A stretch of 64,000 bases of DNA, taken from the NCBI GenBank assembly GCA_015296085.1, contig DVDT01000004.1, positions 186,001-250,000 on the forward strand, written 5' to 3'. Numbering within the stretch: the first letter of the stretch is position 1; every line of letters begins with the position of its first letter. The translations under genes were made by a program, and so were the position numbers. The notes under the pieces are model-generated. The model had not been told where the DNA came from. It did not search any database and saw only the letters and a program-made list of their open reading frames with translations. Positions 17,995 to 27,557 of the stretch are shown piece by piece. The DNA is from Trichormus sp. M33_DOE_039 (lineage in GTDB: Bacteria; Cyanobacteriota; Cyanobacteriia; Cyanobacteriales; Nostocaceae).

Positions 17995-20454
17995 ATGTCA
18001 TACCTGCCTTTTCAGTGCCATAATTTAAAAGATCAAGTTGACTCTATATTGCAACTTTTACAGCAAGAAGTATCTTTGCGATCGCAAGATATTACACCTG
18101 TACAAACTTCTTTAGGAAAAGCTATTTCTCCCAGGTTTGAAATTGTATTTGCGGGTGCTTTTAGTGCAGGTAAATCAATGTTGATTAATGCACTTTTAGA
18201 ACGAGAGTTGCTATACAGTGCAGAAGGACATGCTACAGGTACAGAGTGTAAAATTGAGTACGCTGAATTAGGTCAAGAACGAGTCGTTTTAACCTTTTTA
18301 AGTGAAGCAGAAGTCAGAGAACAAGGGGCTTTGCTATGTCTACAATTAGGATTTAAAACAGATGCAAATTTGAATCAAGCTGAAGTTGTCAGTTTATTAT
18401 ATCAAGGATGCGAAGCGATTATTCAGCAAGAGGGTGGGGAAAGTAGATCAGAACGTGCTAAACAAGCCAAAGCATTAATTTTATTATTGCAAGGATATGA
18501 GGCTAACAACAAACATATTCATCCAACTATTAATGCTACCTATTCAATGGAGCAATTTAACTTTTCTAATTTGCAAGAAGCAGCTGGATATGCGCGGCGC
18601 GGTAGTAATAGTGCAGTTTTAAAGCAGATTGAATATTATTGCAACCATCCTCTATTACAAGATGGAAACGTCATAATCGATACCCCTGGGATTGACGCAC
18701 CAGTAGAGAAAGATGCCAGGTTAACTTACGCCAAAATTCAACATTCTGATACATCGGCCGTGGTGTGTGTGCTGAAACCTGCGTCGGCTGGTGATATGAC
18801 GAAGGAAGAAACGGAACTTTTGGAGAAAATGCGGCAAAATGGGGGAATACGCGATCGCGTTTTTTATGTTTTCAACCGCATCGATGAAACTTGGTACAAT
18901 GCCCAACTAAGGCGAAGACTAGATGATTTAATTAACTCACAGTTTCGTGATACCAGTCGAGTGTATAAAACTAGTGGCTTACTAGGATTTTACGGCAGTC
19001 AAATTAAACAGACAACTCAACAAGATAGATTTGGTTTGGACTCTATTTTTGCCGATAGTGTTAAAGGGGTAAATGGTGGAGAAGAAACACCACAGTTCGT
19101 TTACGCCTTTAATAACTATTGTGTCAATTCTGGTAAACTTGCTTCTACTAATTTTCGGATTTCTCTCAATGGGTTTGAATCACCAAATACAAACTATGTC
19201 AGAATTTTAACTGAACAAGGAACACCTTTAATTAATCAGCTAATTCAAGATAGTGGGATTGAAGAATTCCGTACCGCTATTACTCGCTATCTTACGGAAG
19301 AAAAGCGTCCCCAGCTTTTTAAAACTCTGGCTAACGACTTAGAAGACGTTTGTATTAAGCTGAAAAAATACTATCAATCATTGTATCGAGACTTAGATAG
19401 TCAACCGCGTGAAATTGAGACAATGAAAAGACATGAATTACAACGTCTCAATCAACAATTACAACAAGTAGGTAGAGATTTCAGTCAGCATATTACAGAA
19501 GAAGTCAACCAGGTAATTAATAACTCCTGTGATGGGTTTGAAGCAGATTTCAAACAATTACAATCTCGGATGATTCGCCGTTTAGATGAGTTATTAGATA
19601 CCTTTTCTGTGGCTGATGCTTATCGCCGTGCCACTCTCAGTCATCCGCGTAATGCTACCGCACCATTACTAGCAATTTTAGTTGAGGCTTTCTATTATCT
19701 AGCTAATCAATTGGAAGATATTTTAGTAGAATCTTCTCAGCAAGTAATTGCCAATCTTTTTCAAAGATTAATGGAAAGGGTGCGTAAATCGGAATATTAT
19801 CGTCAATTGTATCGCTTATTGGGTAATGATGCTGGAATTGAACAAGAGTTAAAAGCCTTAGAAAAAGCTGTATGTCAATCTTTAATAGATGCAGCTAGTG
19901 TAGAGTGCGATCGCTATGTCAGAGAAAGTCATTTCTTTTATGATGAAGGTACTTTTTCTATTTATCAATTCCGCCAAACTTTGTTGCAAACTTCTCAAAG
20001 TTATGACTGCGAAAGCATGGTAGAAGCTGAACCTGCAATTCGACAATTATTAAAGTTAGATTTTGAACCAAAGGTGTCACAAACTATCCGCAGAACCTTC
20101 CGCCAAACTATTAACCAAATCCTCAAGACTCAATTATTACCAATGGGTGAAAGTCAAGCTGAAGAGATTTTACAGCAATATCCTCAAGCCCGAATTTACT
20201 TAGAACAAACTTTGGCACAGGAAGCTGAAGAAAAGATTGCCAATAATCGGCGTTTACTAAGTTCTGTAGAACAAAAAATTGAGGCTTATAATTTGGCGGT
20301 GACTAATATTAATAGTTGTTTGCAATCTATGCAGTTATATAACCATCTGTTACCTACAATTAGCACTGCTGAATCAGAAGTTGTGGAAAATATATCTGCT
20401 AGTAATGGTGTTTTAATTTCAGATGGTTTATCAGAAAGTATAACGCATATTTAG
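17995..20454 (+). CDS. Large dynamin-like GTPase
   Basis: An 819-residue protein. The GTPase domain has the P-loop GAFSAGKS (54-61), a Thr in the switch I region HATGTEC, the G3 motif DTPGID from residue 229 and a G4-like NRID (294-297). The domain is followed by long helical stretches (about 430-560, and 715-780, which looks coiled coil) with a hydrophobic segment near 560 (LLAILVEAFYYLANQL) that could serve as the membrane-binding paddle. The layout fits the bacterial dynamin-like proteins, of which BDLP of Nostoc punctiforme is the best known; this one is longer. Such proteins remodel or tether membranes. No partner dynamin gene is adjacent. Confidence 0.82.
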   Translation: MSYLPFQCHNLKDQVDSILQLLQQEVSLRSQDITPVQTSLGKAISPRFEIVFAGAFSAGKSMLINALLERELLYSAEGHATGTECKIEYAELGQERVVLTFLSEAEVREQGALLCLQLGFKTDANLNQAEVVSLLYQGCEAIIQQEGGESRSERAKQAKALILLLQGYEANNKHIHPTINATYSMEQFNFSNLQEAAGYARRGSNSAVLKQIEYYCNHPLLQDGNVIIDTPGIDAPVEKDARLTYAKIQHSDTSAVVCVLKPASAGDMTKEETELLEKMRQNGGIRDRVFYVFNRIDETWYNAQLRRRLDDLINSQFRDTSRVYKTSGLLGFYGSQIKQTTQQDRFGLDSIFADSVKGVNGGEETPQFVYAFNNYCVNSGKLASTNFRISLNGFESPNTNYVRILTEQGTPLINQLIQDSGIEEFRTAITRYLTEEKRPQLFKTLANDLEDVCIKLKKYYQSLYRDLDSQPREIETMKRHELQRLNQQLQQVGRDFSQHITEEVNQVINNSCDGFEADFKQLQSRMIRRLDELLDTFSVADAYRRATLSHPRNATAPLLAILVEAFYYLANQLEDILVESSQQVIANLFQRLMERVRKSEYYRQLYRLLGNDAGIEQELKALEKAVCQSLIDAASVECDRYVRESHFFYDEGTFSIYQFRQTLLQTSQSYDCESMVEAEPAIRQLLKLDFEPKVSQTIRRTFRQTINQILKTQLLPMGESQAEEILQQYPQARIYLEQTLAQEAEEKIANNRRLLSSVEQKIEAYNLAVTNINSCLQSMQLYNHLLPTISTAESEVVENISASNGVLISDGLSESITHI

Positions 20455-20465
20455 CTACCAGAAGT

Positions 20466-20500
20466 TAAATACCCAACTTGTTTAAGAAGTTGGGTATTTA
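20466..20500. repeat. Perfect 14-bp inverted repeat (TACCCAACTT family)
   Basis: TAAATACCCAACTT and AAGTTGGGTATTTA are separated by a 7-base loop, starting 12 bases after the GTPase stop. There is no T run, so it may end transcription only weakly. A diverged version (ATACCCAATTTCTTCAAGAAGT) stands at about 17210-17231. Confidence 0.8.
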
Positions 20501-20536
20501 GGTATAGCACAATATATTTTAAAATTTGAGGTTGAT

Positions 20537-20635
20537 ATGAGTAATGAATTTATACAAATAGAATGTAATGATGATATTTTAGATTTTGGTGATAATAATT
20601 ATAAAATTAATAAGATAAAGCAGAATCACCATTAG
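20537..20635 (+). CDS. Possible 32-residue ORF between the GTPase and HNH genes
   Basis: ATG at 20537 opens an acidic 32-codon frame (MSNEFIQIECNDDILDFG and on). GAGG eight bases before the ATG is an acceptable ribosome binding site. It may be a remnant of a longer gene rather than a functional peptide. Confidence 0.25.
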   Translation: MSNEFIQIECNDDILDFGDNNYKINKIKQNHH

Positions 20636-20669
20636 ATGATCTTCGCTGCATGATTAATGAAGGATAATC

Positions 20670-20915
20670 ATGAACAAAACACCTCGGATTCACATACCGT
20701 TAGCCGTTAGACAATATGTATTCCAGCGAGATAAATATCAATGCCAAAGTTGCGGGAAAACAGGCTTAGAAACTGACTTATCTATCGACCATATTATCCC
20801 TTTAGCGCGTGGTGGTCAAAATGATATCAGCAACTTGCATACTCTTTGCTGCACCTGCAATCAGCGTAAAAGTGATAAAACCGACCACCGCTTCCGACAA
20901 CATTTTAAAATTTAA
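20670..20915 (+). CDS. Small HNH endonuclease
   Basis: An 81-residue protein that is almost only an HNH domain: VFQRDKYQCQSCGKTG (first CxxC), LSIDHIIPLARGGQNDISNLHTLC (the H-N-H core with DHIIP and the Asn of NLHTLC) and CCTCNQRKSD (second CxxC). It should bind one structural zinc and cut DNA. Stand-alone HNH proteins of this size occur as nickases, parts of mobile elements or defence factors; none of these contexts is visible. It has an ATG with AAGGA ten bases before. Confidence 0.85.
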   Translation: MNKTPRIHIPLAVRQYVFQRDKYQCQSCGKTGLETDLSIDHIIPLARGGQNDISNLHTLCCTCNQRKSDKTDHRFRQHFKI

Positions 20916-20955
20916 GCTAGCATGGTTTTTGAATTAACTGTCAAGCTTAGACTTT

Positions 20956-21201
20956 ATGCCTCAAAAACATCACAGCTATTCCCGAAAAATCAGTCAATTC
21001 AAACCCAAATTAACACACTTTTTTGTAGCAATAGTTACTTTAATAGTAGCTTTTCCTTGGTTATACGAAATTAAAACCAAAGCGGGAATCAATATATCTA
21101 AAAGCCGTCATGCTGGTACGTTTATGGAACAACATACAGGTGGACTTTTTCGCTGTGAATGGCTTTACCCTTATAAATGCGATCGCCCCACTCCAAATTA
21201 G
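20956..21201 (+). CDS. Small membrane-anchored hypothetical protein
   Basis: An 81-residue frame with one hydrophobic helix (FFVAIVTLIVAFPWLYEI, about 22-39) after a basic N-terminus, then a short tail with two Cys (FRCEWLYPYKCDRP). No family recognised. The topology and the downstream codons look plausible, but there is no clear ribosome binding site. Confidence 0.4.
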   Translation: MPQKHHSYSRKISQFKPKLTHFFVAIVTLIVAFPWLYEIKTKAGINISKSRHAGTFMEQHTGGLFRCEWLYPYKCDRPTPN

Positions 21202-21247
21202 TTCATAATCCTATAGGTGATAGTAAGAACTTTAGTGCTTAGAGTAT

Positions 21248-21272
21248 CAGGACTAAATTCCTTACTACGAAC
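21248..21272. repeat. Dispersed element CAGGACTAAA...TACGAAC, copy 1
   Basis: A 25-base segment that matches 40847-40871 at 22 of 25 positions. It lies in the gap between convergent genes. Confidence 0.6.
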
Positions 21273-21280
21273 TTACCCTT

Positions 21281-22138
21281 TTATGAATTTTTAAAAGAGG
21301 TAGAGGGAATAAAGGGTTTAGTGCCATCCTCCGAATTTCCACTAAAAGTGTAGCGTTGTTCGGGAACTGGATAACCAGCCTGACCAAAGGTTTCTCGGAT
21401 GACTTTATTCGTGTCAAAATAAACCTGCCAATAATGTTCATTACTACAATAGGGACGCACAGCTAATACTGTCCCTGCTAAATTGAAATCCAAAATTTCC
21501 ACATCAGGTGCAGGATTATTCAACACATGAGGAATTTGACTAATTCTCTGTTTTAATAGCTGTATTGCCTCGTTATGGTCAACGCTGTGATGTAGTTGTG
21601 CTTTGAGGTCAACACGCCGATAGGGATTAGCTGAAAAATTCTCAATATTGTCTGAAAAGATTTTATTATTGGCAACAATTGTTCTCACATTATCAGATGT
21701 ATTAATAGTAGTAGTAAATAGTCCTATCTCTTCTACTTTTCCTGTTACTCCTGCTGCTGATATCAGCTCACCAGTCTTAAATGGACGAAAAATCATTAAA
21801 AAAGCACCAGCTGCAAAGTTTGCTAATAATCCACTCCAAGCAGCACCAATGGCGATACCTAGTGCAGCTAATAATGCAGCAAAAGAAGTAGTTTCTACCC
21901 CAAAAAAGCCGAGAATTGCCACAATTAGAATAATTCTCAGGGTGACTGAAACTATATTGAGCAGATAATTAATTAATGTCGGTTCAATATGTTGAGTGCG
22001 GAAGGCACGGCGCAGTAATTTTAAGCCAAAATCAATCAGATTCTGACCAATAAACCAGATAACGATCGCGCCTAATAATTTCAATCCAAATTGTGTTAAC
22101 AATCCAATCGCAACTGGGATAATTTGATTGAAATTCAT
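21281..22138 (-). CDS. MscS-type mechanosensitive channel, copy 2 of a tandem pair
   Basis: A 285-residue small-conductance mechanosensitive channel. There are three N-terminal membrane helices (about 8-25, 55-77, 85-110), the pore-lining TM3 with the Ala/Gly pattern ALGIAIGAAWSGLLANFAAGAFLMIFRPF, then the beta domain with GLFTTTINTSDNVRTIVANNKIFSDNIENFS and the C-terminal alpha/beta vestibule. It would open on membrane tension and release solutes after hypo-osmotic shock. It is very like the gene at 22424-23287 along its whole length, so the pair arose by tandem duplication; each keeps its own promoter gap. Confidence 0.93.
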   Translation of the reverse strand: MNFNQIIPVAIGLLTQFGLKLLGAIVIWFIGQNLIDFGLKLLRRAFRTQHIEPTLINYLLNIVSVTLRIILIVAILGFFGVETTSFAALLAALGIAIGAAWSGLLANFAAGAFLMIFRPFKTGELISAAGVTGKVEEIGLFTTTINTSDNVRTIVANNKIFSDNIENFSANPYRRVDLKAQLHHSVDHNEAIQLLKQRISQIPHVLNNPAPDVEILDFNLAGTVLAVRPYCSNEHYWQVYFDTNKVIRETFGQAGYPVPEQRYTFSGNSEDGTKPFIPSTSFKNS

Positions 22139-22423
22139 AAATTTTTCTCGATTTTCAAAAAGACAAAAAATCCAACCAAAAAATACTAATGTTCACTGGA
22201 TTTATGGCTACTTGTCATAATGGTGTGAAGAAGTGTATAACCCCACCTCACTCTCAAGATAGATTGTGGAGTTTCTGTCTTTTGGAAGAGATTGAGCAAT
22301 AATTTTTCCTGAAGCTAATAACCAGCCATAGAATAGGAAAAGTAGGTAAAGTATTTACCTTACCTACTTTGCACTTACTTGTTCTGTTGTTAAGTCAATA
22401 TGTTGCACATTAAAGCGTGATTT

Positions 22424-23287
22424 TTACTGTGTAACAAAATCACCTAACGATGAGGCTGGAACAGCGTTTGCTCCATTTCCTGAATGACCAGTGACAAGAT
22501 AACGTTGTTCAGGAACTGGATAACCAGCTTCACCAAAACTTTCTCGAATAGTTTTATTGGTGTCAAAATAAACTTGCCAATAGTGGTCATTATTGCAATA
22601 AGGACGCACTGCTAATACTGTTCCTGCTAAATTGAAGTCGAGAATTTCTACATCAGGTGCAGGATTATCTAGCACATTGGGAATTTGGCTAATTTTTGCT
22701 TTTAATAGTGCGATCGCTTCATTATGATCGACAGTGTGGTGCAGTTGGGCTACAAGGTCAACTCGACGGTAAGGATTGGCAGAAAAATTCTGGATATTGT
22801 CAGAAAAGATTTTGTTATTAGCAACAATTGTTAAGACGTTATCAGGTGTAGTGATGCTGGTGGTGAATAGTCCAATCTCTGTAACTGTTCCAGTCACACC
22901 TCCGGCTGAAATAAAATCACCCACATTAAACGGACGAAAAACGATTAAAAAAGCACCAGCTGCAAAGTTTGCTAACAGTCCACCCCAAGCAGCACCAATG
23001 GCTACACCAGCAGCAGCTAGTAAAGCCGCGAAAGAAGTGGTTTCAATGCCAAAAAAGCCGAGAACTGCCACAACCAGGACAATTCTCAAAGTTACGCCGA
23101 TGATATTGAGCAAATAACTAATCAGCGTCGGCTCAATATTTTGACTGCGGAAAGCGCGGCGCAGTAGCTTGACTGCAAAGTCAATCAGTTTTTGAGCAAT
23201 CAGCCAGAGTGCGATCGCACCTATCACTTTCAAGCCAAACTGCGTTAACAGTTGCAGCGCAACTTGTCCAATCTGCTGGAAGTTCAT
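22424..23287 (-). CDS. MscS-type mechanosensitive channel, copy 1 of a tandem pair
   Basis: A 287-residue channel of the same build as its neighbour: TM3 reads GVAIGAAWGGLLANFAAGAF, followed by IVFRPFNVGDFISAGGVTGTV and the beta domain. The vestibule segment (HHTVDHNEAIALLKAKISQIP) is nearly shared. Differences between the copies concentrate at the C-terminus, which here ends with GANAVPASSLGDFVTQ, and in TM1. It is transcribed first; a 285-base gap separates the two. Role as for MscS: an emergency valve in the plasma membrane. Confidence 0.93.
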   Translation of the reverse strand: MNFQQIGQVALQLLTQFGLKVIGAIALWLIAQKLIDFAVKLLRRAFRSQNIEPTLISYLLNIIGVTLRIVLVVAVLGFFGIETTSFAALLAAAGVAIGAAWGGLLANFAAGAFLIVFRPFNVGDFISAGGVTGTVTEIGLFTTSITTPDNVLTIVANNKIFSDNIQNFSANPYRRVDLVAQLHHTVDHNEAIALLKAKISQIPNVLDNPAPDVEILDFNLAGTVLAVRPYCNNDHYWQVYFDTNKTIRESFGEAGYPVPEQRYLVTGHSGNGANAVPASSLGDFVTQ

Positions 23288-23501
23288 AAATTGTTCTTAT
23301 TTTAGATGTTTATCAAAGAACATACTAGAATTTCCTCTAAAAATGCGTAAGAATAGTTTTTTTTAATCTTTGAGTAAGATTGATTAACCAGTTATTAAGC
23401 GTATAGTTCCGAATTCACCCACATACAAGCAATTAGAAATTAAGAATTAGAAATTCGGTATGATATTTAATCTGCAAGCATTTACCGAATAGAAACTAGC
23501 T

Positions 23502-24584
23502 ATGACTCAGAACTACCGTATTACCCTACTCCCCGGTGATGGCATTGGCCCCGAAATTATGGCTGTGGCGGTAGATGTGCTGACAGTCATAGGCCAGCAA
23601 TTTGATATTCAGTTCGATTTTCAAGAAGCTTTAATTGGCGGTGCAGCTATCGATGCCACAGGTGAACCCCTGCCAGCTGCTACCCTCGAAACTTGTCGCA
23701 GCAGTGATGCTGTTTTACTCGCTGCTATCGGTGGTTATAAGTGGGATACGCTCCCATCTCACCAACGTCCAGAAGCAGGTTTATTAGGACTCCGCGCAGG
23801 CTTAGAACTGTTTGCCAACTTACGTCCAGCCCAAATTTTACCCCAACTCATCGATGCCTCCACATTGAAACGGGAAGTAGTGGAAGGTGTAGATATTATG
23901 GTGGTACGTGAACTCACTGGGGGAATTTACTTCGGTAAACCCAAAGGAATTTTCACCACTGAAACAGGTGAGAAACGCGGTGTTAATACAATGGTGTATA
24001 CCGAATCCGAAATTGATCGGATTGGTCGAGTTGCATTTGAAACAGCACGGAAACGTCGGGGTAAACTTTGTTCAGTAGATAAAGCCAACGTATTAGAAGT
24101 ATCGCAGTTGTGGCGCGATCGCATCATCAAATTGTCCCAGGAATACCCAGATGTGGAACTATCACATTTATATGTAGATAACGCAGCTATGCAGTTAGTG
24201 CGCGCTCCCAAACAGTTTGATACCATCGTCACAGGCAATTTATTTGGCGATATCCTCTCCGATGCAGCCGCTATGCTCACAGGAAGTATAGGTATGCTAC
24301 CCTCTGCAAGCTTAGGTGCTTCCGGCCCCGGAGTTTTTGAACCAGTCCACGGTTCTGCACCCGACATAGCAGGACAAGACAAAGCCAACCCTTTAGCCCA
24401 AGTTTTAAGCGCAGCAATGATGTTGCGCTACGGCTTAGACCAACCCCAAGCCGCTGACAGAATCGAAAAAGCTGTGCTGCAAGTTTTAGAACAAGGCGAT
24501 CGCACAGGCGATATTATGTCACCAGGAATGAATCTCTTAGGTTGTCGTGCAATGGGTGATTCATTGATTAAGGCAATTAGTTAA
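23502..24584 (+). CDS. leuB: 3-isopropylmalate dehydrogenase
   Basis: A 360-residue NAD-dependent enzyme of leucine synthesis that oxidises and decarboxylates 3-isopropylmalate. It opens with [13 protein letters not shown], has the substrate Arg cluster [16 protein letters not shown] and [15 protein letters not shown], the catalytic Lys in [10 protein letters not shown], Tyr in [16 protein letters not shown], the metal Asp in [14 protein letters not shown], and the NAD-binding [16 protein letters not shown]. Full length for the family. It stands alone on the plus strand with no other leu gene near, as is usual in cyanobacteria. Confidence 0.97.
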   Translation: MTQNYRITLLPGDGIGPEIMAVAVDVLTVIGQQFDIQFDFQEALIGGAAIDATGEPLPAATLETCRSSDAVLLAAIGGYKWDTLPSHQRPEAGLLGLRAGLELFANLRPAQILPQLIDASTLKREVVEGVDIMVVRELTGGIYFGKPKGIFTTETGEKRGVNTMVYTESEIDRIGRVAFETARKRRGKLCSVDKANVLEVSQLWRDRIIKLSQEYPDVELSHLYVDNAAMQLVRAPKQFDTIVTGNLFGDILSDAAAMLTGSIGMLPSASLGASGPGVFEPVHGSAPDIAGQDKANPLAQVLSAAMMLRYGLDQPQAADRIEKAVLQVLEQGDRTGDIMSPGMNLLGCRAMGDSLIKAIS

Positions 24585-24746
24585 TAATCAATGGGCATTG
24601 GGCATGGGATTTTTCCTGCCTAAACCCCTATACCCTTACATCCCTGCCTTTCTCAAGAATTTTCTGGTTTAATCCGCCAAATTGGCAACTGTTATCAAAA
24701 GTTTCAGCTAAACTAGAAGCAAATCTAGCAACTACGCAGCAATATA

Positions 24747-25013
24747 GTGTACGCTTTACGACAAGAACAGGGAAAAGCTCAATTTACTGCCCCCAGAAGC
24801 CAGTCTCCTTTGATTGATCCTGCCGTAATCAGAGCTGCGGGGCAAATTTATTACACCCATTGTGAAGTACATCCTGAAATCGCTGGTCAACCTTCAGGGG
24901 TAGCCATCAATCGGGTAACTCATCGCGGTAAAGTGATTTTTACTAATCAACCAGTTCTTTTACCTCAAGAGTGTTTCGTACCCTTGAGCCAAATTGAGTC
25001 TCATATGTATTAG
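24747..25013 (+). CDS. Conserved-looking hypothetical protein
   Basis: An 88-residue soluble protein starting at GTG. It contains LIDPAVIRAAGQIYYTHCEVHPEIAGQ and VAINRVTHRGKVIFTNQPVLLPQECFVPLSQIE. It has no known motif, signal or membrane helix. Codon use and composition match neighbouring genes, and a heptanucleotide repeat cluster begins at its stop. Function unknown. Confidence 0.6.
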   Translation: MYALRQEQGKAQFTAPRSQSPLIDPAVIRAAGQIYYTHCEVHPEIAGQPSGVAINRVTHRGKVIFTNQPVLLPQECFVPLSQIESHMY

Positions 25014-25056
25014 TTATTAGTCAAGAGTCAATAGTCCATAGTCAACAGTCAAGAGT
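25011..25056. repeat. Heptanucleotide tandem repeat cluster
   Basis: Degenerate units TTATTAG, TCAAGAG, TCAATAG, TCCATAG and TCAACAG begin at the stop codon of the upstream gene and fill the gap before pilD. Confidence 0.75.
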
Positions 25057-25129
25057 AAAAACTAATTTACCCTCGACAAAGGGCAAAAGATAAACGACAA
25101 ATGACTCAGGACTTGTGACAAATAACTAT

Positions 25130-25939
25130 ATGGATACTTTGATAGTAGCCCTGGCGAGTATTATTGTTTTCGCCTTGGGTGCATCTATTGGTAGCTTTAT
25201 CAATGTTGTAGTTTATCGATTACCTGCGGGATTATCAATTCTCTGGCCGCCTTCCCGTTGTCCCCATTGCTTAAACCAGCTCAAAGCTTATGATAATGTG
25301 CCGGTGCTGGGTTGGTTGTGGTTAAAAGGCCGATGTCGTTATTGTAAAAGTAAAATTTCCCTCCGTTATCCAGTGGTAGAAGCGGTGACAGGGATAATTT
25401 TTCTCCTCATCTTCTTTTTATTTAACGTCTCAATTCTGACAATAGGGTATTGGACTTTTTGTAGTTGGTTATTGGCCTTATCACTGATTGATTTAGACAC
25501 GATGACTTTACCCAATCCCCTCACTAAATCGGGGTTGGTGTTGGGAATTATCTTTCAGGTGCTAGTGGGATATATTAGCGAAGCCAGTGTTGCGAGCGTA
25601 GTCAAACACCTAATGATGGGGATAGTAGGGGCTGTATTAGGTCTATGGTTGTTTGATGCGATCGCTATACTCGGTATTTTCCTGCAAAAAGAAGCGATGG
25701 GCGCAGGAGATGCCAAACTAGCTGCGATGATGGGTGCATGGCTAGGTTGGAAACATTTACTCTTAGCAGGATTTATCGCCTGTACTCTAGGGGCTTTGGT
25801 AGGTATCGGCGCAATTCTCCTATCAAAACGCAAATGGGGACAAAAAATCCCCTTCGGGCCTTTTTTAGCCTCCGGCGCATTCTTCACCCTATTCGGCGGC
25901 GAGGTAATTTTATCTGCTTACCTAAGATTATTTTTTTAG
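25130..25939 (+). CDS. pilD: Prepilin peptidase/methyltransferase
   Basis: A 269-residue A24A aspartyl peptidase that cuts and N-methylates type IV prepilins. The N-terminal part has GASIGSFINVVVYRLP and two zinc-binding Cys pairs (CPHC and CRYC), needed for the full-length bifunctional form. The peptidase part carries the two catalytic Asp in DLDTMTLPN and GAGDAKLAAMMGAWLG. About seven membrane helices. The ATG at 25130 is chosen; a GTG at 25115 would add five residues. No pil genes are adjacent, which is common in cyanobacteria. Confidence 0.94.
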   Translation: MDTLIVALASIIVFALGASIGSFINVVVYRLPAGLSILWPPSRCPHCLNQLKAYDNVPVLGWLWLKGRCRYCKSKISLRYPVVEAVTGIIFLLIFFLFNVSILTIGYWTFCSWLLALSLIDLDTMTLPNPLTKSGLVLGIIFQVLVGYISEASVASVVKHLMMGIVGAVLGLWLFDAIAILGIFLQKEAMGAGDAKLAAMMGAWLGWKHLLLAGFIACTLGALVGIGAILLSKRKWGQKIPFGPFLASGAFFTLFGGEVILSAYLRLFF

Positions 25940-26492
25940 GAATTTGGCCAAAGATACGATTATACTCTTGCGATAAGACGCTCGTAAGAGCGGCTATCCG
26001 TCCGTACAAAAGTCAACAATCATCAACTAAATTTTTTACGACTGTAACGTTCATTACCCCATTTACGCTTGACATTTTGGTAATATCAGCTTGTGACTAG
26101 TATCACCCTCTAATTGAAAAGTACCTGTTGGTCAATGCTGAATGCTCATCAACTGGCAATACGAATTGCAATCTTGGGGGCAATACTTCAAGCTGGGGGT
26201 TGAGGAAAGGCATCGTTTTGGGGGGTTGGTATGATAACGTCTTTAGTTTTGCCAATACATTTACAACATCAGATGCAACACAGACTTGTATTGGCATCAG
26301 TATTTTCGTTAAGCTGGCAACCAAAGATGCAAATTTAGGTCTGAATTGCTTAGAAGCGTAATTTGGCGATGTAGTCAACAGTTACAGCCTAATAATCGAT
26401 AGTCAATAAAATTACTCAGGACTCATGAGCATTAGTTGTTGTTAACTGCTTGACCTATTTTCGACCTCGTACCCACTTGAAATAAGATAAAA
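25940..26492. other. Gap between pilD and accD with doubtful overlapping ORFs
   Basis: A stretch of about 550 bases. Opposed frames at 26128-26361 (+, 77 codons) and 26103-26378 (-, 91 codons) overlap nearly completely; neither has a recognised domain or convincing ribosome binding site. The sequence before accD presumably holds its promoter. One of the frames could be a decayed gene. Confidence 0.4.
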
Positions 26493-27443
26493 ATGGCAAA
26501 CAACGAAGAATCACGCGGTTTAAAGTCACTATTTGATTGGTTTGCTAATCGCCGTAAATCAGGAGCAACCAACCCCGAACGCCAAGAACGTGAAATAGCT
26601 GATGGACTTTGGCATAAATGCTCTAAGTGTGGTGTGTTGACCTATACGAAAGACCTTTTAGCTAATCAAATGGTCTGTGTTGAGTGCGGACATCATAATC
26701 GGGTAGATAGCGATGAACGTATTCGTCAATTGATAGATCAAAACACCTGGAGACCGATAGATGAAAATCTCCGGCCCACAGATCCTCTGCAATTCCGCGA
26801 TCGCAAACCCTATAGCGATCGCCTGCGGGAAATGGAAGACAAACTAGGTCTTCTCGACGCAGTAAAAACCGGTTTGGGGCAAATCAACGGTTCACCCGTC
26901 GGACTAGCAGTGATGGATTTCCGCTTCATGGGCGGTAGTATGGGTTCTGTTGTGGGCGAAAAAATTACCCGCCTCATTGAACAAGCTACCCAACGACGTT
27001 ACCCAGTAGTCATTGTTTGCACCTCTGGGGGAGCAAGAATGCAAGAAGGTATGCTCTCTCTAATGCAGATGGCGAAAATTTCTGCCGCCCTAGAACGTCA
27101 CCGCGATGCCAGATTACTCTACATTCCTGTATTAACCAATCCCACCACAGGCGGCGTAACAGCTAGTTTTGCCATGTTGGGAGATATTATTTTGGCAGAA
27201 CCTAAAGCCACCATCGGTTTCGCCGGTCGCCGTGTGATTGAGCAAACCCTCAGAGAAAAGCTACCAGAAGATTTCCAAACAGCTGAAGACTTGCTCAAGC
27301 ATGGCTTTGTCGATGAAATCGTACCTCGCACCCAATTAAAGAACACTTTAGCCAAACTCATCGCTTTACATCAGCCCGTCCCTACCGCCCCCCCTATGGT
27401 GCTGTGGGAAACGATGAGTCTTAGTACCACAGCTGCTGAGTGA
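26493..27443 (+). CDS. accD: Acetyl-CoA carboxylase carboxyltransferase subunit beta
   Basis: A 316-residue subunit of the carboxyltransferase that moves CO2 from biotin to acetyl-CoA, the first step of fatty-acid synthesis. The N-terminal zinc ribbon is complete (C43, C46, C62, C65). The crotonase-like core shows [15 protein letters not shown], the oxyanion-forming [20 protein letters not shown] and [15 protein letters not shown]. Length and order are normal. It stands alone here; accA is elsewhere, as in other cyanobacteria. Ends at 27443, before a repeat-rich gap. Confidence 0.97.
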   Translation: MANNEESRGLKSLFDWFANRRKSGATNPERQEREIADGLWHKCSKCGVLTYTKDLLANQMVCVECGHHNRVDSDERIRQLIDQNTWRPIDENLRPTDPLQFRDRKPYSDRLREMEDKLGLLDAVKTGLGQINGSPVGLAVMDFRFMGGSMGSVVGEKITRLIEQATQRRYPVVIVCTSGGARMQEGMLSLMQMAKISAALERHRDARLLYIPVLTNPTTGGVTASFAMLGDIILAEPKATIGFAGRRVIEQTLREKLPEDFQTAEDLLKHGFVDEIVPRTQLKNTLAKLIALHQPVPTAPPMVLWETMSLSTTAAE

Positions 27444-27499
27444 GGGAGCGGGGGTGGGGAGCAATTGCGGAGGTACAGGGAAGATAAGGAAGAAAAATC

Positions 27500-27551
27500 C
27501 CAGTCCCCAATCCCCATTGCCCCTTATCCCCAGAGGGGCCCCGAGTTCCCC
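27500..27551 (-). repeat. Dispersed repeat, partner of the copy at 8085-8142
   Basis: CCAGTCCCCAATCCCCATTG, CCCCTTATCCCCAGAGGGG and CCGAGTTCCCC together match the reverse complement of 8085-8142 almost base for base. It ends six bases before the stop of the MFS gene. Confidence 0.75.
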
Positions 27552-27557
27552 AATCCC

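Noticed and set aside
20956-21201. HNH-GTPase-membrane protein operon as a defence island
   Set aside because: No restriction, toxin or helicase gene nearby, and a hairpin and gaps separate the genes; left as a speculation only.
26103-26378. Opposed ORFs of 77 and 91 codons before accD
   Set aside because: They overlap almost fully, have no recognised domain and no good ribosome site. At most one could be real.
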